64,000 nucleotides of DNA from the NCBI GenBank assembly GCA_032718475.1, contig JAUCBJ010004708.1:1-64000 (forward strand), in the 5' to 3' direction. Below the pieces are notes generated by a model. The model ran no database searches. It saw only the letters and a list, made by a program, of their open reading frames with translations, and was not told the DNA's origin. The position numbers and the translations under genes were made by a program. Positions 1-11,516 of the stretch are shown here, one piece after another. Positions within the stretch are counted from its first letter, which is position 1. Each line of letters starts with the position of its first letter. This stretch comes from Nemertoderma westbladi (Eukaryota; Xenacoelomorpha; Nemertodermatida; Nemertodermatidae).

Positions 1-240
1 CTACATACCCGCCCAATTACTCTCACAGTCAATCGTTGGCAATTTAATTTGAACGGCTTAATTAAGTGTTCACATGTTTCAACATTACATAGGTCATTAA
101 ATACTAAGCCTTTATCCCAAACAAAACAAAATAGAGTCAATCTATATCCTCTATAAGTGTGCGTTGGAAGTTGGTTACAAGTGGTTGCTAAGCCATTTCC
201 AGTCCGTTATGGTCCGTAATAGATATTGAAGTTTAAATAA

Positions 241-1163
241 TATACACCATGCCCCAGAATATAGTACCTTATTCAGTGCCCCCCCCCCCCCCCCCCCCCC
301 CCCACACACACAAAGAAAAAAATTTCTACAATCAACAAATCTTAATTAGATTACATGTAATTTGAATCAGCTTGAAATGTATGAAAAGTTTCACCTCCCC
401 CATCCTTACTTTTATTTTTGCTTTCAATCTTTAGCTATTAGAGTTTGAAAAAGGTAACAGCTCTATCTCTATATTGCACCAATCGTACTACAATTAATCC
501 TCAACCTTATTGCGATTACTTGGATGCAAAGATGATGTTGCAGAGATTCCAAATATGTATAATAATAAAATCCCAATTCCGTTACGAACCTTATAGTCAA
601 CCTTATTCGTCAACCTTATAGTGATTTGATGGTACCAATAGAAAGCTGCCCGTGCAAGGATTCTAAATATGTAAAGACATTTGAATTTGGTTGGGAAATA
701 CCTGAGATATGGGCATTCGAATGTTGCATGTATTTGCTTCCTCTGCAGGCCATTTATTATATTTAGTAAATGTACCATATTCTAGAACTTTTTGTTTATT
801 CCATACGTAGCTGGGCAATAATGTAATACCTCTTTAATTATTCTATTACGCAGCTATTCAAAAGTAAACAAAGTTTGAACGCTCATATCTCAATACCAAC
901 CACTATCACTACAATCACTATAAGGTTGAAGAATAACTGGAGTGTAACTGTTGAAATATCACCGAAGACACTGTTATTAAACGCTTGTAGCTAAAGATTG
1001 AAAGCAAAAATAGAAATTCTGGCTCACCCAGAAGGAGGAGGGAGGTGAAACTATCTCTGTTTCAAATTTCATGCAATCTCATTAAGATTTGTAGACAAAT
1101 TTGGGGGGGGGGAGGCATGTACCTGAATAACCACATTATATTCCAGGACATGGTGTCTATACG
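241..1163. mobile_element. Palindromic foldback element, copy 1
   Basis: A near-palindromic element of about 0.9 kb. The left arm opens with tatacaccatg and continues through a long C tract, a block around tttcacctccc, ctttcaatctttagct and caaccttat. The right arm repeats the same blocks as reverse complements in reverse order and ends with catggtgtctata. Each arm carries a C or G homopolymer at the matching place. The same blocks recur at 20.27-21.08, 55.87-56.23 with 58.45-58.93, and 63.46-64.0 kb, so this is a dispersed family. No transposase is visible; it is presumably a non-autonomous DNA element. It lies upstream of the first visible FGF exon, probably within an FGF intron. Confidence 0.8.
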
Positions 1164-1421
1164 TACTGGTAGATATTATTCATATTTTGTTCAAGAATAT
1201 GGTGTATTATAAAACAACCACTAAAATGCACTACTACACTACACTACCACTACACAACCACTAATAATGTACGTACATGTGCAACCAAGGCGTGTGTGCA
1301 ACCCAGTGAATTAAGACACCATATCGCTGTGAATGATGTGTAATTATGGACTTTAGTAAATGAGTTCAAATATTGCAATTTATATATTGTGAATTTTACA
1401 TGAAACGTTTTTTTTTTGCAG

Positions 1422-1519
1422 CAATTATGATTGTGGAAGGAACCGATAGAGTGACTATCAAAGGCAAATTCACCCAACTGTATATTTGTATCAACGACAG
1501 AGGGAAGATTAAAGCCAAG
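1422..1519 (+). CDS. FGF8/17/18-like fibroblast growth factor, core exon (98 nt)
   Basis: An internal exon of a secreted signalling ligand that acts through FGF receptors. It follows a pyrimidine tract ending ttttgcag and ends AAG before gttggt, a weaker donor than the overlapping gtgagc four bases on. It enters in phase (two bases complete a codon) and encodes 32 residues containing IVEGTDRVTIKGK and LYICINDRGKIKAK. This is the FGF beta-trefoil core; the LYIC-N-RGK-AK pattern is closest to the FGF8/17/18 group. Its size and both boundaries fit the matching exon of vertebrate FGF8. Ending at AAG keeps phase 0 into the exon at 3377. The upstream exons with start codon and signal peptide lie outside the window. 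Confidence 0.88.
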
Positions 1520-3376
1520 GTTGGTGAGCGAATCATTTGAGAATGATCGATCGTCCTGTAGAAGCAATATTGTAATACTAATTAAATGAACAGCATTCCA
1601 AAAACCTATCTGTGAACATCCCGACACAAAATCAATATACCATAACTATATAACATAATCCATATAGGATCCACGCCTTTCATACAGCATATGTTTTTTT
1701 TGTTTTATTTGTGCTGTTCGTCCAGTATAAGGGACTAGCTAGATATCGTGTTACATCACGAATAAGTAACTGTGTTTCTAATTGTATTACAAGTTACATT
1801 AACTAAAATCAAGCTTAACTAACAAATTATCTTATACCATACAACACATATTTTCATCTGCTATCTTTCTGTCCCTCCTTATACGTGCGGTATCGTTAAA
1901 GCTCAGACTTCTATGCAGCCTCCATTTCTTTATCCTCCATCATTTTCTTAAATTGTCATACACTAACACTAAATGTGTATGCGTTTCATACGTATGGTTC
2001 GTATATTATTATAATTATATATTTGGTGTTACTGGTTGATGGAGGGTAACTTGAGACTTGAGTGTACGTAAACAAAGGTTCTGTCATGCTTTCTCCTTAA
2101 TCAGGAAAGGCATCATAGAGGAGATTCATTTAATTTCAAAAAACTTCCATGATAGCACTATGTAGCAGTGTACAGCTGCACTGCTGTGTTCTTATTATCT
2201 TACATCACATCCCAATACCCAATAAGTATATCAGAGACCATTCTAACGGGCCATTCCATTGATCACTTAACAACGCCCTTTACTGACACCACTGAGCAGT
2301 ATCAACTAAGCTCTGCACCCAATTATCGCTGCAGTAATGAGGAACACGGTTTTTGTCCATTTATTCAATGTGTATTGAAAGGACCCCGTTTGAGGCCTTG
2401 CGGTGTTCCCATTTACGCCCGGGGTTTGTTCCCTTTGACAATGCGGTTTCTCTCCACAGGGGCAACCCTGGGCTTACCTATCGCATGGTGGACGACAGCA
2501 GATGGCCCATTCTCGGCCCATTACGCCAATCATTGATGTCTACATTGTTCCTATCATCATAGTGTATAATGGTAGCTATGTTTTCTTATTTTATTACTAT
2601 TATGTCTTAATTACAAAGACACTCTATTCATTTAATGAAGGCTTATAGAATTAAATTTCCGGGTAAAAGAAAAGGGAAATACAGCACCGGAAATTATGGA
2701 AAAGAATCACTACGCAATGTGCATAACATAGTGATACAGTAAGGTCCCTTCCACCCCTTTTATCAGCTTTGTATTATTTTGCTGACACTATAGTAAAGCC
2801 TTCTCGTTAAGAAGGCGTTCTATGGTTCTATTTACTTTTTTTTTTTACAATTAGTTGTATCTTATTTTACGTACGTGGTTCATATAATTTTTGTGTATCG
2901 TATCATTCAAAGTGTGTGTGGTGATTTCTGTGTGAGCAGGTTCTTTTATTCTATTTGGTTCACTGCAGATGCGATTGCGATGTAATAAATAGAAAAACCA
3001 GTATAATAAAAAAATGCAAACGTTTTGATTTTATAAGGTGTTCAGTAATGTAGAGTATAATAATATACTAAATATTTACTAGAAAACGAAACCATTTAAA
3101 TTGCTAAATTCTAGAATATTAAAAAACTAACTACATATGCAGAAATAGTGTAATATTGGATAGTAAACAGGTGCACTACCAATAACTAACTGCATTAATA
3201 TAATTCGATTCAGAACCTCATATTAAAATGCCGGGATTGCATCAATTCCACACCTCTCGTCTATCACATGAACTCCACTCACATAGAATGTTGAATTAAA
3301 CTTTATAAACAAAAGCCACAATTTACCAACAATTTCTTAGCTCATCTATAACTTTGGTATTTTTAATTTGTTTTAG
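1520..3376 (+). other. FGF intron with non-repetitive, possibly regulatory sequence
   Basis: An intron between two FGF exons in consistent phase. Most is AT-rich. The part at about 2160-2560 is balanced in GC, lacks recognisable repeats, and differs in texture from its surroundings. No exon with a matching phase was recognised in it. Confidence 0.6.
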
Positions 3377-3483
3377 AAACGAAACCACATGGATCAGTGC
3401 AGTTTCATACCAAAGTTACACCCGGGTAACACAGTAACGTTCAGTCCTGTCAATCATCCGACATGGTTCCTTGCTTTCAATAG
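3377..3483 (+). CDS. FGF8/17/18-like fibroblast growth factor, penultimate exon (107 nt)
   Basis: The exon follows tttgttttag and ends in AATAG before gttagt. It encodes 35 residues plus two bases: QCSF eight residues in, then NTVTFSPV and PTWFLAFN. This matches the FGF pattern C-x-F-(x)n-N-x-[YT]-(x)n-[WY]-[YF]-x-AF, the beta strands after the conserved cysteine. Phase 0 at its 5' end fits the AAG end of the previous exon. The final AG joins the first base of the exon at 9265 to make Arg, giving FNRRGKPKK, the FGF8-like TRKGRPRK region. The intron after FN appears to be extra compared with vertebrate FGF8, where this region lies in one exon. Confidence 0.87.
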
Positions 3484-6063
3484 GTTAGTTCGACCGACCG
3501 TTGCAATTATCTTGTACAGGTAATTACCGTCTCAGGTGCGCTAAAAGTGTCTTCCAAAAAAAAGAAAGGAACGACATTTTTCCCAATAATTTCCCAAGAA
3601 GATCAACTTAAAAAATCTGGGAATTCATGAGAATTCCACGAAGGCATTATTTTCAACACGCTGTTGCGCTTTTTTTATCGAGAACGGCATACCGCTATGC
3701 AGTAGCACACTTACCTGGTTGAATAAACCACCCCCGCAGTTCTAAAAGCTTTTAAACTGATAGTCTGTAGTATTTTTCTGGGTAAGTAGTTTTGCGCAGT
3801 GGCGGTGTATCGGCGGGTGGGTGGAGATTGACCCTAATATGCGAAACAGTCCTCTGGGTCAATTCAATTAGACATCCCAGAGGTTCTTAGCGGGTGGATT
3901 TCCATTTAATGGGCCGAATGTTTGTGATGTTGAGTCAGTAAGTGGATTACAGTGAATAACCGGAATGCAAATACTCATCGCCTGCTAACAACGCCCTCAA
4001 GCATCGCTGTATTGCTGCGCGGATTCTCTAAGCGCGGATTTAAAATCAGTTAAACTGTACTACGCCGATTGATCTTATTTTATTCCTAAGATTACAGACC
4101 CATTAGTACAAATTGAATCTGAAAGTTTACTTTTTGGCTAAAATAAAGATGTTCAAGAAAGCATCCCCAAAGGATATGAATATGATATGAGATATCACGA
4201 AGCGTAGATGAGTTTGGGTCACTACAACCATGTGGACAGAATGTATTGGATCCACAACGATAGTAAACGGTTTTTCGAACCATATATTCAACGCTTCCAT
4301 ATTCCCTTCCATAGCAGCTTTTTACGACGAATCATCAGTTCTGTGTAACTTGTAACTTTGTTTCGGACAACGTCTTCCGAATATCCAATTAGATTGTCAA
4401 TCTGTCGACGTTAACATGATGTATTTAGTTGTTGCTTTTTGAAGTTTATTTTTTAGTCGAGAAAAGAGGGAAAATATATATGTTTTTTGGATGAAATATT
4501 TTATGTGGTAACACACATGATAACTTTAAAAAGGGAATGAGATTCTATTTTCTTATGACATGACCCGAAACAAAGCAGCCTCGAATCAAACAACGGCATA
4601 CATCCTGCGCTGTTCTGGAGAAGCTGCTCTGTGATCGTCTGTTAAAGCCCGGAGATTGGCATAGCACAAAGTTGTGAGCAGGATCACCCTCTAGGCGATA
4701 ACAAGGACCAGCTGGCATTTTAATGGGTGGGGTTGTATTTGCAAGGTTGAGCTGGGATTTGGTATTTAAGTGGCACCATCATTGCATAGCGCATCTTTTG
4801 GCCTATTATGTATTTTACATTGTGGACCATGCCAAACTAACTTATACCCAGGAATCTGGTGGAAGCATTTTTTTACTCTTCTGGAACATACTTATCTGAT
4901 AATAATCAATGATAAATTTATCACAAATTTATCAAAACAAATTTCTCATAAAGTTATCCGGGGATATTTTTATTTCTCCATCACAAAAGCACCTGTAACT
5001 TGTGCAATTTATGCCATACTGTTGGGTGAGTTCGTATTTCCTAATAAATCTTTTTGCACTTTTTTTTCAAACTCGCTTTAGTCTAGTCACCAATTCATAT
5101 GTTTTTTTTTATCGTTCCGCGGGTATTAGGCAATTATTCAGAAACCGCAATTGCGCCGCTAAACAAATACATAATACCTTTATTTCATTTAGGCGATATT
5201 AATCACATTGCAGTGGTATAATATTACCTAATAAATTATTCTTTATGATAGTGGCACCAACAATCAAATAATTTTCTATTAGTATCTGATGGTAGTAGAC
5301 CTCAGTTGAATGCCAAGTGAATTAGTACTGTAAGTGCTCTTGATGGCCCCTCAGTTTAATGGGTCTTTACGAGTAGCCACTGCATTATATATCTATATTT
5401 CTTTAAACGTAACAACTCTATCTATTGTGCCCGAGGCGAGAACTTTCATTTATATGGCCTTTGTAATGGGCGGTCACCAAAGTGGCCAGGCTATATACAC
5501 TTATCGACTTAGCTCCCTCATAAGGACAATGAGCGGAGGACCACGGGATGATGGCGTCAAATCGCATTCGGCTAGCTTGGCCCCTGTAGGGGGGACACGT
5601 AAGCAGAGAGTGCGTGCCCAAAGGCAGTCGCAGATTTTTCCACCGGTTATTATGATTATGGAGTCGAGTGTAGTGTTCAATAGGGCCATTTGCCCGGCCG
5701 CAGTGAGGAGGATATGAATTCCTTAAGTATTGGAATTGCCTAACTAGCACGCTATTGGACGAATTATGAATATGGCGCCTGTGAATTAACCAATAACCCT
5801 CAGGGCCCGGCATTCTTGACCCCTCATAAACGCGTAAATTAAGTTTTCACCTATTGTTCAGCCGGTTGCAAACAATGCGTTTAATATATTGTATAAACTC
5901 GCAAGGTGGCGTATCATCATAAAAATTTACATGAGTTATGAGGCATAACGTAAACCCATTCACGATATAACAAACCTTTTAATACATTCACCTTTTCGCC
6001 AATAAATATGTTGTGAAAAAGTGAGACAAGGGCGAAATTTGACGTAAATCCCATTAATAAATA

Positions 6064-6147
6064 CCAATTAATATTTCGTCTCTTTGTTAAATCATCAATT
6101 AAGGGAAAATTCAGTGGCACATTATTCAAACCAAAACAATAAACGAA
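6064..6147 (+). repeat. Short dispersed repeat, also at 21811-21900
   Basis: The two places share an ordered block: aattaat, tcgtctc, gttaaat-atcaattaaggga and then accaaaacaataaacgaa at the right end. The last motif also forms the inner arms of the palindromic MITE at 34661-34884, so these are probably truncated members of that family. Confidence 0.55.
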
Positions 6148-6795
6148 CGGTTGGTGTAGAGAGTCGGATAGGTGGAATTTGTGACAACTCCTAAAATTGG
6201 TGACAACAGTCAGACACAGTCAAAAAAATCGGTTGACACTTATCAACAATGGCCACAAACATTGTGAATAACAGTTAGATCGTAGTCCTAAAAGTAATCT
6301 TGCCAAGTTTCATCTCCGCATATTGCCGGCAAGTTGCAGAAAAACAGAACGTCTTGGGACAGCACACAAAATCTCCGGACAACACTCAAAATCATGAATT
6401 CAGTAGATATTTAGTATTATACAATCCTGGAGAGTCTACCGAAATTTATTTTGATTACGTCAAGTTTATATCTTATTGCCTTCTGAAACAGATTCAAATG
6501 TTTATATTTGCAAAAGACGCCCGATAAGTATCTTAGCTCAATAAGCTTCATAGGCTTACCTTGTAATTAATAAGCAGAAACTTTAATTAATAAACTAATT
6601 AAATTTGAGTACTATTGAAATTCTGTTCCTTTGCAAACCCATACAAAAGTTTTCATATAAAAGTTTACAATTTGCAGGTTTACATACTTTCATTAACTGA
6701 TACTTCATTTTCGTTTCCTTGTTAATGAGTTTTTATTCTGACTGTTAAAGACGCCAGACAATGGGTGTTTTTTTTAAAGACTACATGTTTGCAAT

Positions 6796-7968
6796 GGTGT
6801 TCGGACACTTCCCCCCCCCCCCCCGGACACTTCCCCCCCGGACAGTTCCCCCCCGCTCAAGTAGGACACTTCCCCCCCGGACACTTCCCCCCCAGACACT
6901 TCCCCCCCGCGGACACTTCCCCCCCGACTGTTCTTAACTTCGCACATTCGTATTTTTCATTTTGTAAGTTAAACGGACCGCTTGTATCCAGATAAGTTGT
7001 ATCCAATTTTCCTTTCGTAGCTCAGAAAGTGATCTTTTGCATCCCGATTTTACATTTTATATCCAAGTTTTATTTATGGGTTTTATCAATGCAATTACAT
7101 CGTATTGTTTGCTAATCTTTAAACAATTAATTATATTAGATGACCTATAAAATCCATCCCCGGAATGATATACTGTTTTTATTAACTATAGAATTATAAT
7201 AATTAATTGTTTTAATTATAGGTATTATTATGTAATAGTCTTCTTCAAATTGTAGCAGATGGGGATGAATATTATTGTTGCAATCAAAATTATACCTCTC
7301 CAGGGTAAAATCGACATGCGTCGACCTGCATTCTGTGTTCAGCATTACATTGATATACATATTACTACTATACATACTATATAGATATTATACACACTAC
7401 ATATTAAATTTCCTGGTTACTTGCAATATTTTTAATAGGATTTTGTTGAATTATATAATATTGTAGTAATTTATATATTAAAATGGTTAACATTCAATAC
7501 AGCTCCTACTTTAGGCTTAGTCAATTTATTATCTGATGATACAAACATGAATTAATTATTTCAAAGTGGTCTTAAGTCTTTCACCACGGGCACTCAGGGA
7601 AATGCCGGGGTCTGGGGGCGATAACCCTCAATAAAAGAGGCGGGGGTTTGGGGGCGGCAGCCCCCAAGAAAAGAAGCGGGGGTTTGGGGGCGGCAGCCCC
7701 CAATTAAATGAAATTAAAAGAATTAAAGGAATTAAAAGAAAAACAAACAAAATTTGACTATAAAAATGTTTCTTTTATAATTTTGAAAAAACTTGTCTAG
7801 ATACAACTTGTCCTGTAACCATCTTTAACTTTTGTTTATTGCTTTTATGCACCCAGATTAATTTTAACACTTTAACTGGGGGGGAAGTGTCCGGGGGGGA
7901 AGTGTCCTACTTGGGCGGGGGGGAAGTGTCCGGGGGGAAGTGTCCGGGGGGGAAGTGTCCTAGATCCG
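6796..7968. mobile_element. C-tract TIR DNA element, copy 1 (1,173 bp)
   Basis: The left end is a run of about six tandem GGACACTTCCCCCC-type units; the right end is the same units inverted (GGGGGGAAGTGTCC). Terminal bases are ggtgttc on the left and tagatccg on the right. It is flanked by an exact 8-bp direct repeat, TTTGCAAT (6788-6795 and 7969-7976), which becomes 9 bp if a shared G is counted. The inside is AT-rich except for tandem G-rich units near 7600-7705. No transposase is visible. A 76-codon frame at 7145-7375 (-) is also open in copy 2, but this follows from overall identity and is not evidence of coding. An 8-9-bp duplication suggests a hAT-, P- or Mutator-type transposase acting in trans. 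Confidence 0.85.
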
Positions 7969-8439
7969 TTTGCAATCCAATTTTATAAATCTTACAGTGA
8001 AGCCATAACGTAGTCTATCCTATATTCATATCGTAAAATTGTAGGGAAGGTATTTTATGCATTCCATCGCATAAAGCGCAAGTTTGATTTCCCACGAATT
8101 TAATGTCCACTGTAGATTTTTACATTTCATTTTTCACACACTTTTGCCATTCCTTTCAGCTTTTGGAACACTTTTAGTTACTATACTTAGTAGGGTGGTC
8201 ATCAAAGAAACGAAAATTAGACATTATGTACTCTCACCCCTAACCATATTTATTGTTACTCCAAACCATTTTGTAGTTGACCAACTACTGATTATCCTAT
8301 CACACTGACATACTGACAATCGGCTAATTAGAACCGCAATTACTCAGTGTAGGCAGGCACAAAGAGTAGAGCGATTAGTTCCGTAGATATTTTACAAAAT
8401 GTGACTCGAAACTCTACAACTCCCGGATCGATCCCATAT

Positions 8440-8705
8440 AACTGCAGCAACTTTGTCTAGTGGTGACATTCCTGGGCTTCCAATTAGGGAGCCATGGTTC
8501 GAACCCTAGATGGGGCAGCAGTATTTGGCCACGGTGCTTTAAATGCTGCAGCCTAGCCCAACCCCGGCTTTCATCCTTCAGTGGTCGATAAATGGGAACC
8601 AAGGCAACTTGGGAAACAGAGTGGAAGGGTTTACTGTGGAAGGTCACCCATGGTGGTGAACAGGCATTCCTTGGCTTAAGGAGCCGAAAAGATTCTCCCA
8701 TTCAT
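8440..8705 (+). mobile_element. tRNA-derived SINE, + copy
   Basis: The head contains a pol III A-box-like TGTCTAGTGGTGACAT and a good B box, GGTTCGAACCC, at about 8495-8505, spaced as in a tRNA gene. The body (GGTGCTTTAAA, then CATCCTTCAGTGGT and TAAATGGG) recurs in the same order in the - strand copy at 63675-63950, so it is a shared SINE family. It lies in an FGF intron. There is no functional tRNA fold, only the promoter remnant. Confidence 0.75.
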
Positions 8706-9264
8706 ATAATTTAATCAAGAATTCAATAATAGGCCCATTCTAAATCGATCCATTTGCTGGATGTTTTACTCCATCAAAATGCAAGTAGACTAATTGGTTT
8801 TCGACGTATTGCACAAAATATTGGCACAATTAATATATCAACACCGTACCTTTGGCCCGGTTGCAAGAAACTTTGAAGTTGAAAGTCTGAACTATCAACT
8901 ACCTAATGCATACTATTCCTATCCTTACATGTAAACATTGATACATCCACCGTGTTTTTGCCGGCCTCAGCTTTAGACAAAAACAACCCAGTCTAAAACA
9001 CAGATTCGTTATTATTCCACTCCGGTTGAGCTCTTTCATTTAAACTATTAAAACAACTTCCCTTAAACGCCTTCGTTGTAACTTTACTTATTAATTGACA
9101 ACTCCAACACAATTGGAATGACGTAAAGTCCATATTTTAATACACTAATCTACATAATTTAATAAATTAAATAACATTCTTTGAAAAATTAATCTTTGAA
9201 ATGTAGTATTCATGTGAACAGCTTAGGAATATTTTTATTATTATTATTTTTCAATTTATTGCAG

Positions 9265-9712
9265 AAGAGGAAAGCCAAAAAAGGCGTATAAAGTTGTGGA
9301 GACCAGCAAAGCAGCTCAATTCTCCAAGATTGATTACATCGGACCGGCCAGAACAGCTGCCGCCGCCGAAAAAGCTGCGAACTTGCGCGAACTGTTGGAT
9401 TGGCTTCAAACAGAACAACCAAAGGGGAATCAGCGGTTGCCGGTATCGAAAACCTTCCTAAAGGAAATCGAACGACAACTCCCGCCCGCCCTGCGGCCCT
9501 ATAAACACATTCTACGGAAACACGGGAAGCAGGGAGCATCCAATACTCTGTGCGTTGGCGACAGATGTCGAACTCGGCGGAATGCAGACAGCTACAGACT
9601 TAGAGGTAGCTACCGGTACCTTCCTATAGATAGCCCTACAAACAGAGCCACCAGCCGGCGGCCCTCTACAGCTAATATACTCTCATTGGCTAGACGCCGG
9701 CTAAGGCCGTAG
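9265..9712 (+). CDS. FGF8/17/18-like fibroblast growth factor, terminal exon and C-terminal tail
   Basis: The exon follows tttattgcag. Its first base completes the Arg begun at 3482-3483, and it runs 148 codons to TAG at 9710-9712. It starts RGKPKKAYK and SKAAQFSKI, corresponding to the last trefoil strand of FGFs (GRPRKGSKTR-type basic stretch). About 115 further residues form a long tail rich in Arg, Ala and Pro (LRELLDWLQTE, ending SLARRRLRP) that I do not recognise. A basic C-terminal tail would suit binding to heparan sulphate. GC content and codon use are higher than in the AT-rich surroundings. The frame is certain from phase agreement across two introns. FGF membership is strong; the FGF8/17/18 subgroup is likely but not proven. 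Confidence 0.85.
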
Positions 9713-9782
9713 TAACTACATCATTATACAGGAATTTTCAAATTTGTATTTATTGATTTTTACGGGTTGAGATGTGTCATAA

Positions 9783-9792
9783 AATAAATAAA
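9783..9792 (+). terminator. Polyadenylation signal of the FGF gene
   Basis: Two overlapping AATAAA hexamers lie about 70 bases after the FGF stop codon, followed by a GT-rich stretch (atgttggggtt). This is the normal arrangement for 3' end formation. Confidence 0.6.
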
Positions 9793-10412
9793 TGTTGGGG
9801 TTAATATGCTGGTGCTAAACATATGACACAAAATGTGATGGGTGAATCAATACCTGCATTATACTATGATTTATCTCCCTCTTAATGATGGTTTACTTTT
9901 TACTTTTTGTTTTTTAATTGATAATATTAATTTGTATAATGTTTAATTTAAATGTGATTGATTGACATTTTTCGGCATCGACCACACATATTTCAGATGC
10001 ACGACGAACGAAAATATTGTCAAAAATTCAGATTAACTATAGTGTATCATAGGGTAGTGACATTGAATTCTCATCATCTTGTTTCTCAACTCAGAAGAAG
10101 TTATTTTTATGATTGGATCGAGTGTGTGCAATATTAGTACGCAGGCTGAGTGGTAGAGTATGAGACAATGTATTAGCGTTCAGATGTCTGGCTGGTTATG
10201 TAGGGCCGAAATTATATTAACTAAAAAATTATTGATCAAAAATAAATTGATATACAGTTATTACAAGTCTTGTATAACTTTAAAAAGTACTATGAGAAAA
10301 AATAGACTTATTTTATCAATTTTTATAATATTTACACTTACGTTTTACTTGTACACATGTCCCTTTATAGTATTTCAATTGTGTAAACAAATACTGAGCT
10401 AAGGTTACACAC

Positions 10413-11516
10413 GGTGTTCGGACACTTCCCCCCCGGACACTTCCCCCCCGGACAGTTCCCCCCCGCTCAAATAGGACACTTCCCCCCCGGACACTTCCCC
10501 CTCGGACTCTTCCCCCCCAGACACTTCCCCCCCCCCCCGCAGACACTTCCCCCCGACTGTTCTTAACTTCGCACATTCGTATTTTTCATTTTGTAAGGTA
10601 AACGGACCGCTTGTATCCAGATAAGTTGTATCCAATTTTCCTTTCGTAGCTCAGAAAGTGATCTTTTGCATCCCGATTTTACATTTTATATCCAAGTTTT
10701 ATTTATGGCTTTTATCAATGCAATTACATCGTATTGTTTGCTAATCTTTAAACAATTATTAATTATATTAGATGACCTATAAATTCCATCCCCGGAATGA
10801 TATACTGTTTTTATTAACTATAGAATTATAATAATTAATTGTTTTAATTATAGGTATTATTATGTAATAGTCTTCTTCAAATTGTAGCAGATGGGGATGA
10901 ATATTATTGTTGCAATCAAAATTATACTTCTCCAGGGTAAAATCGACATGCGTCGACCTGTATTCTGTGTTCAGCATTACATATTGATATATATTACTAC
11001 TATACATACTATATAGATATTATACACACTACATATTAAATTTCCTGGTTACTTGCAATATTTTTAATAGGATTTTGTTGAATTATATACTATTGTAGTA
11101 ATTTATATATTAAATTGGTTAACATTCAATACAGCTCCTACTTTAGGCTTAGTCAATTTATTATCTGTTGATACAAACATGAATTGATTATTTCAAAATG
11201 GTTTCAAAGTCTTTCACCACGGGCACACGGGGAAATGGCGGGGTTTGGGGGCGGCAGCCCCCAACAAAAGAAGCGGGGGTTTGGGGGCGGCAGCACCCAA
11301 TTAAAAGAATAAAAGGAATTAAAAGAAAAACAAACAAAATTTGACTATAAAAATTTTTCTTTTATAATTTTGAAAAAACTTGTCTAGATACAACTTGTCC
11401 TGTAACCATCTTTAACTTTTGTTTATTGCTTTGATGCACCCAGACTAATTTTAACACTTTAACTGGGGGGAAGTGTCCGGGGGGCAAGTGTCCGGGGGGG
11501 AAGTGTCCTAGATCCG
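10413..11516. mobile_element. C-tract TIR DNA element, copy 2 (1,104 bp)
   Basis: Near-identical to the element at 6796-7968 along its length, including the ggtgttc and tagatccg ends, tandem GGACACTTCCCCCC units, and inner G-rich units near 11225-11300. It is flanked by a different exact 8-bp direct repeat, TTACACAC (10405-10412 and 11517-11524), again 9 bp if the shared G is counted. Two copies with two different perfect duplications show real transposition rather than segmental duplication. Confidence 0.87.

Larger units (their letters stand above)
3484..9264 (+). other. Large FGF intron (5.8 kb)
   Basis: It holds a C-tract TIR element (6796-7968), a tRNA-derived SINE (8440-8705), a short dispersed repeat (6064-6147), and several repeat-free, GC-balanced blocks at about 3590-4080, 4560-5220 and 5330-5900. 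These blocks contain motifs such as octamer ATGCAAAT at 3965-3972. Conserved enhancers are a plausible guess, since FGF8-type loci are typically rich in them, but nothing here proves it. No further exon was found. Confidence 0.6.

Noticed and set aside
1250-1627. 125-codon frame on -
   Set aside because: It overlaps the FGF exon on +, whose splice sites, phase and sequence are convincing; the - frame has no recognisable content.
5334-5813. Overlapping frames of 127 and 131 codons on opposite strands
   Set aside because: Neither shows a domain or splice context; the block is treated as possible regulatory sequence in an FGF intron.
8440-8520. Possible functional tRNA gene
   Set aside because: A and B boxes are present, but the cloverleaf arms do not pair well and the sequence continues into a SINE body.
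9210-9539. 109-codon frame on - opposite the terminal FGF exon
   Set aside because: Shadow of the + coding exon.
7145-11007. A 76-codon frame conserved between two places (7145-7375 and 10777-11007)
   Set aside because: Both lie inside copies of the same non-coding TIR element; identity extends equally outside the frame.
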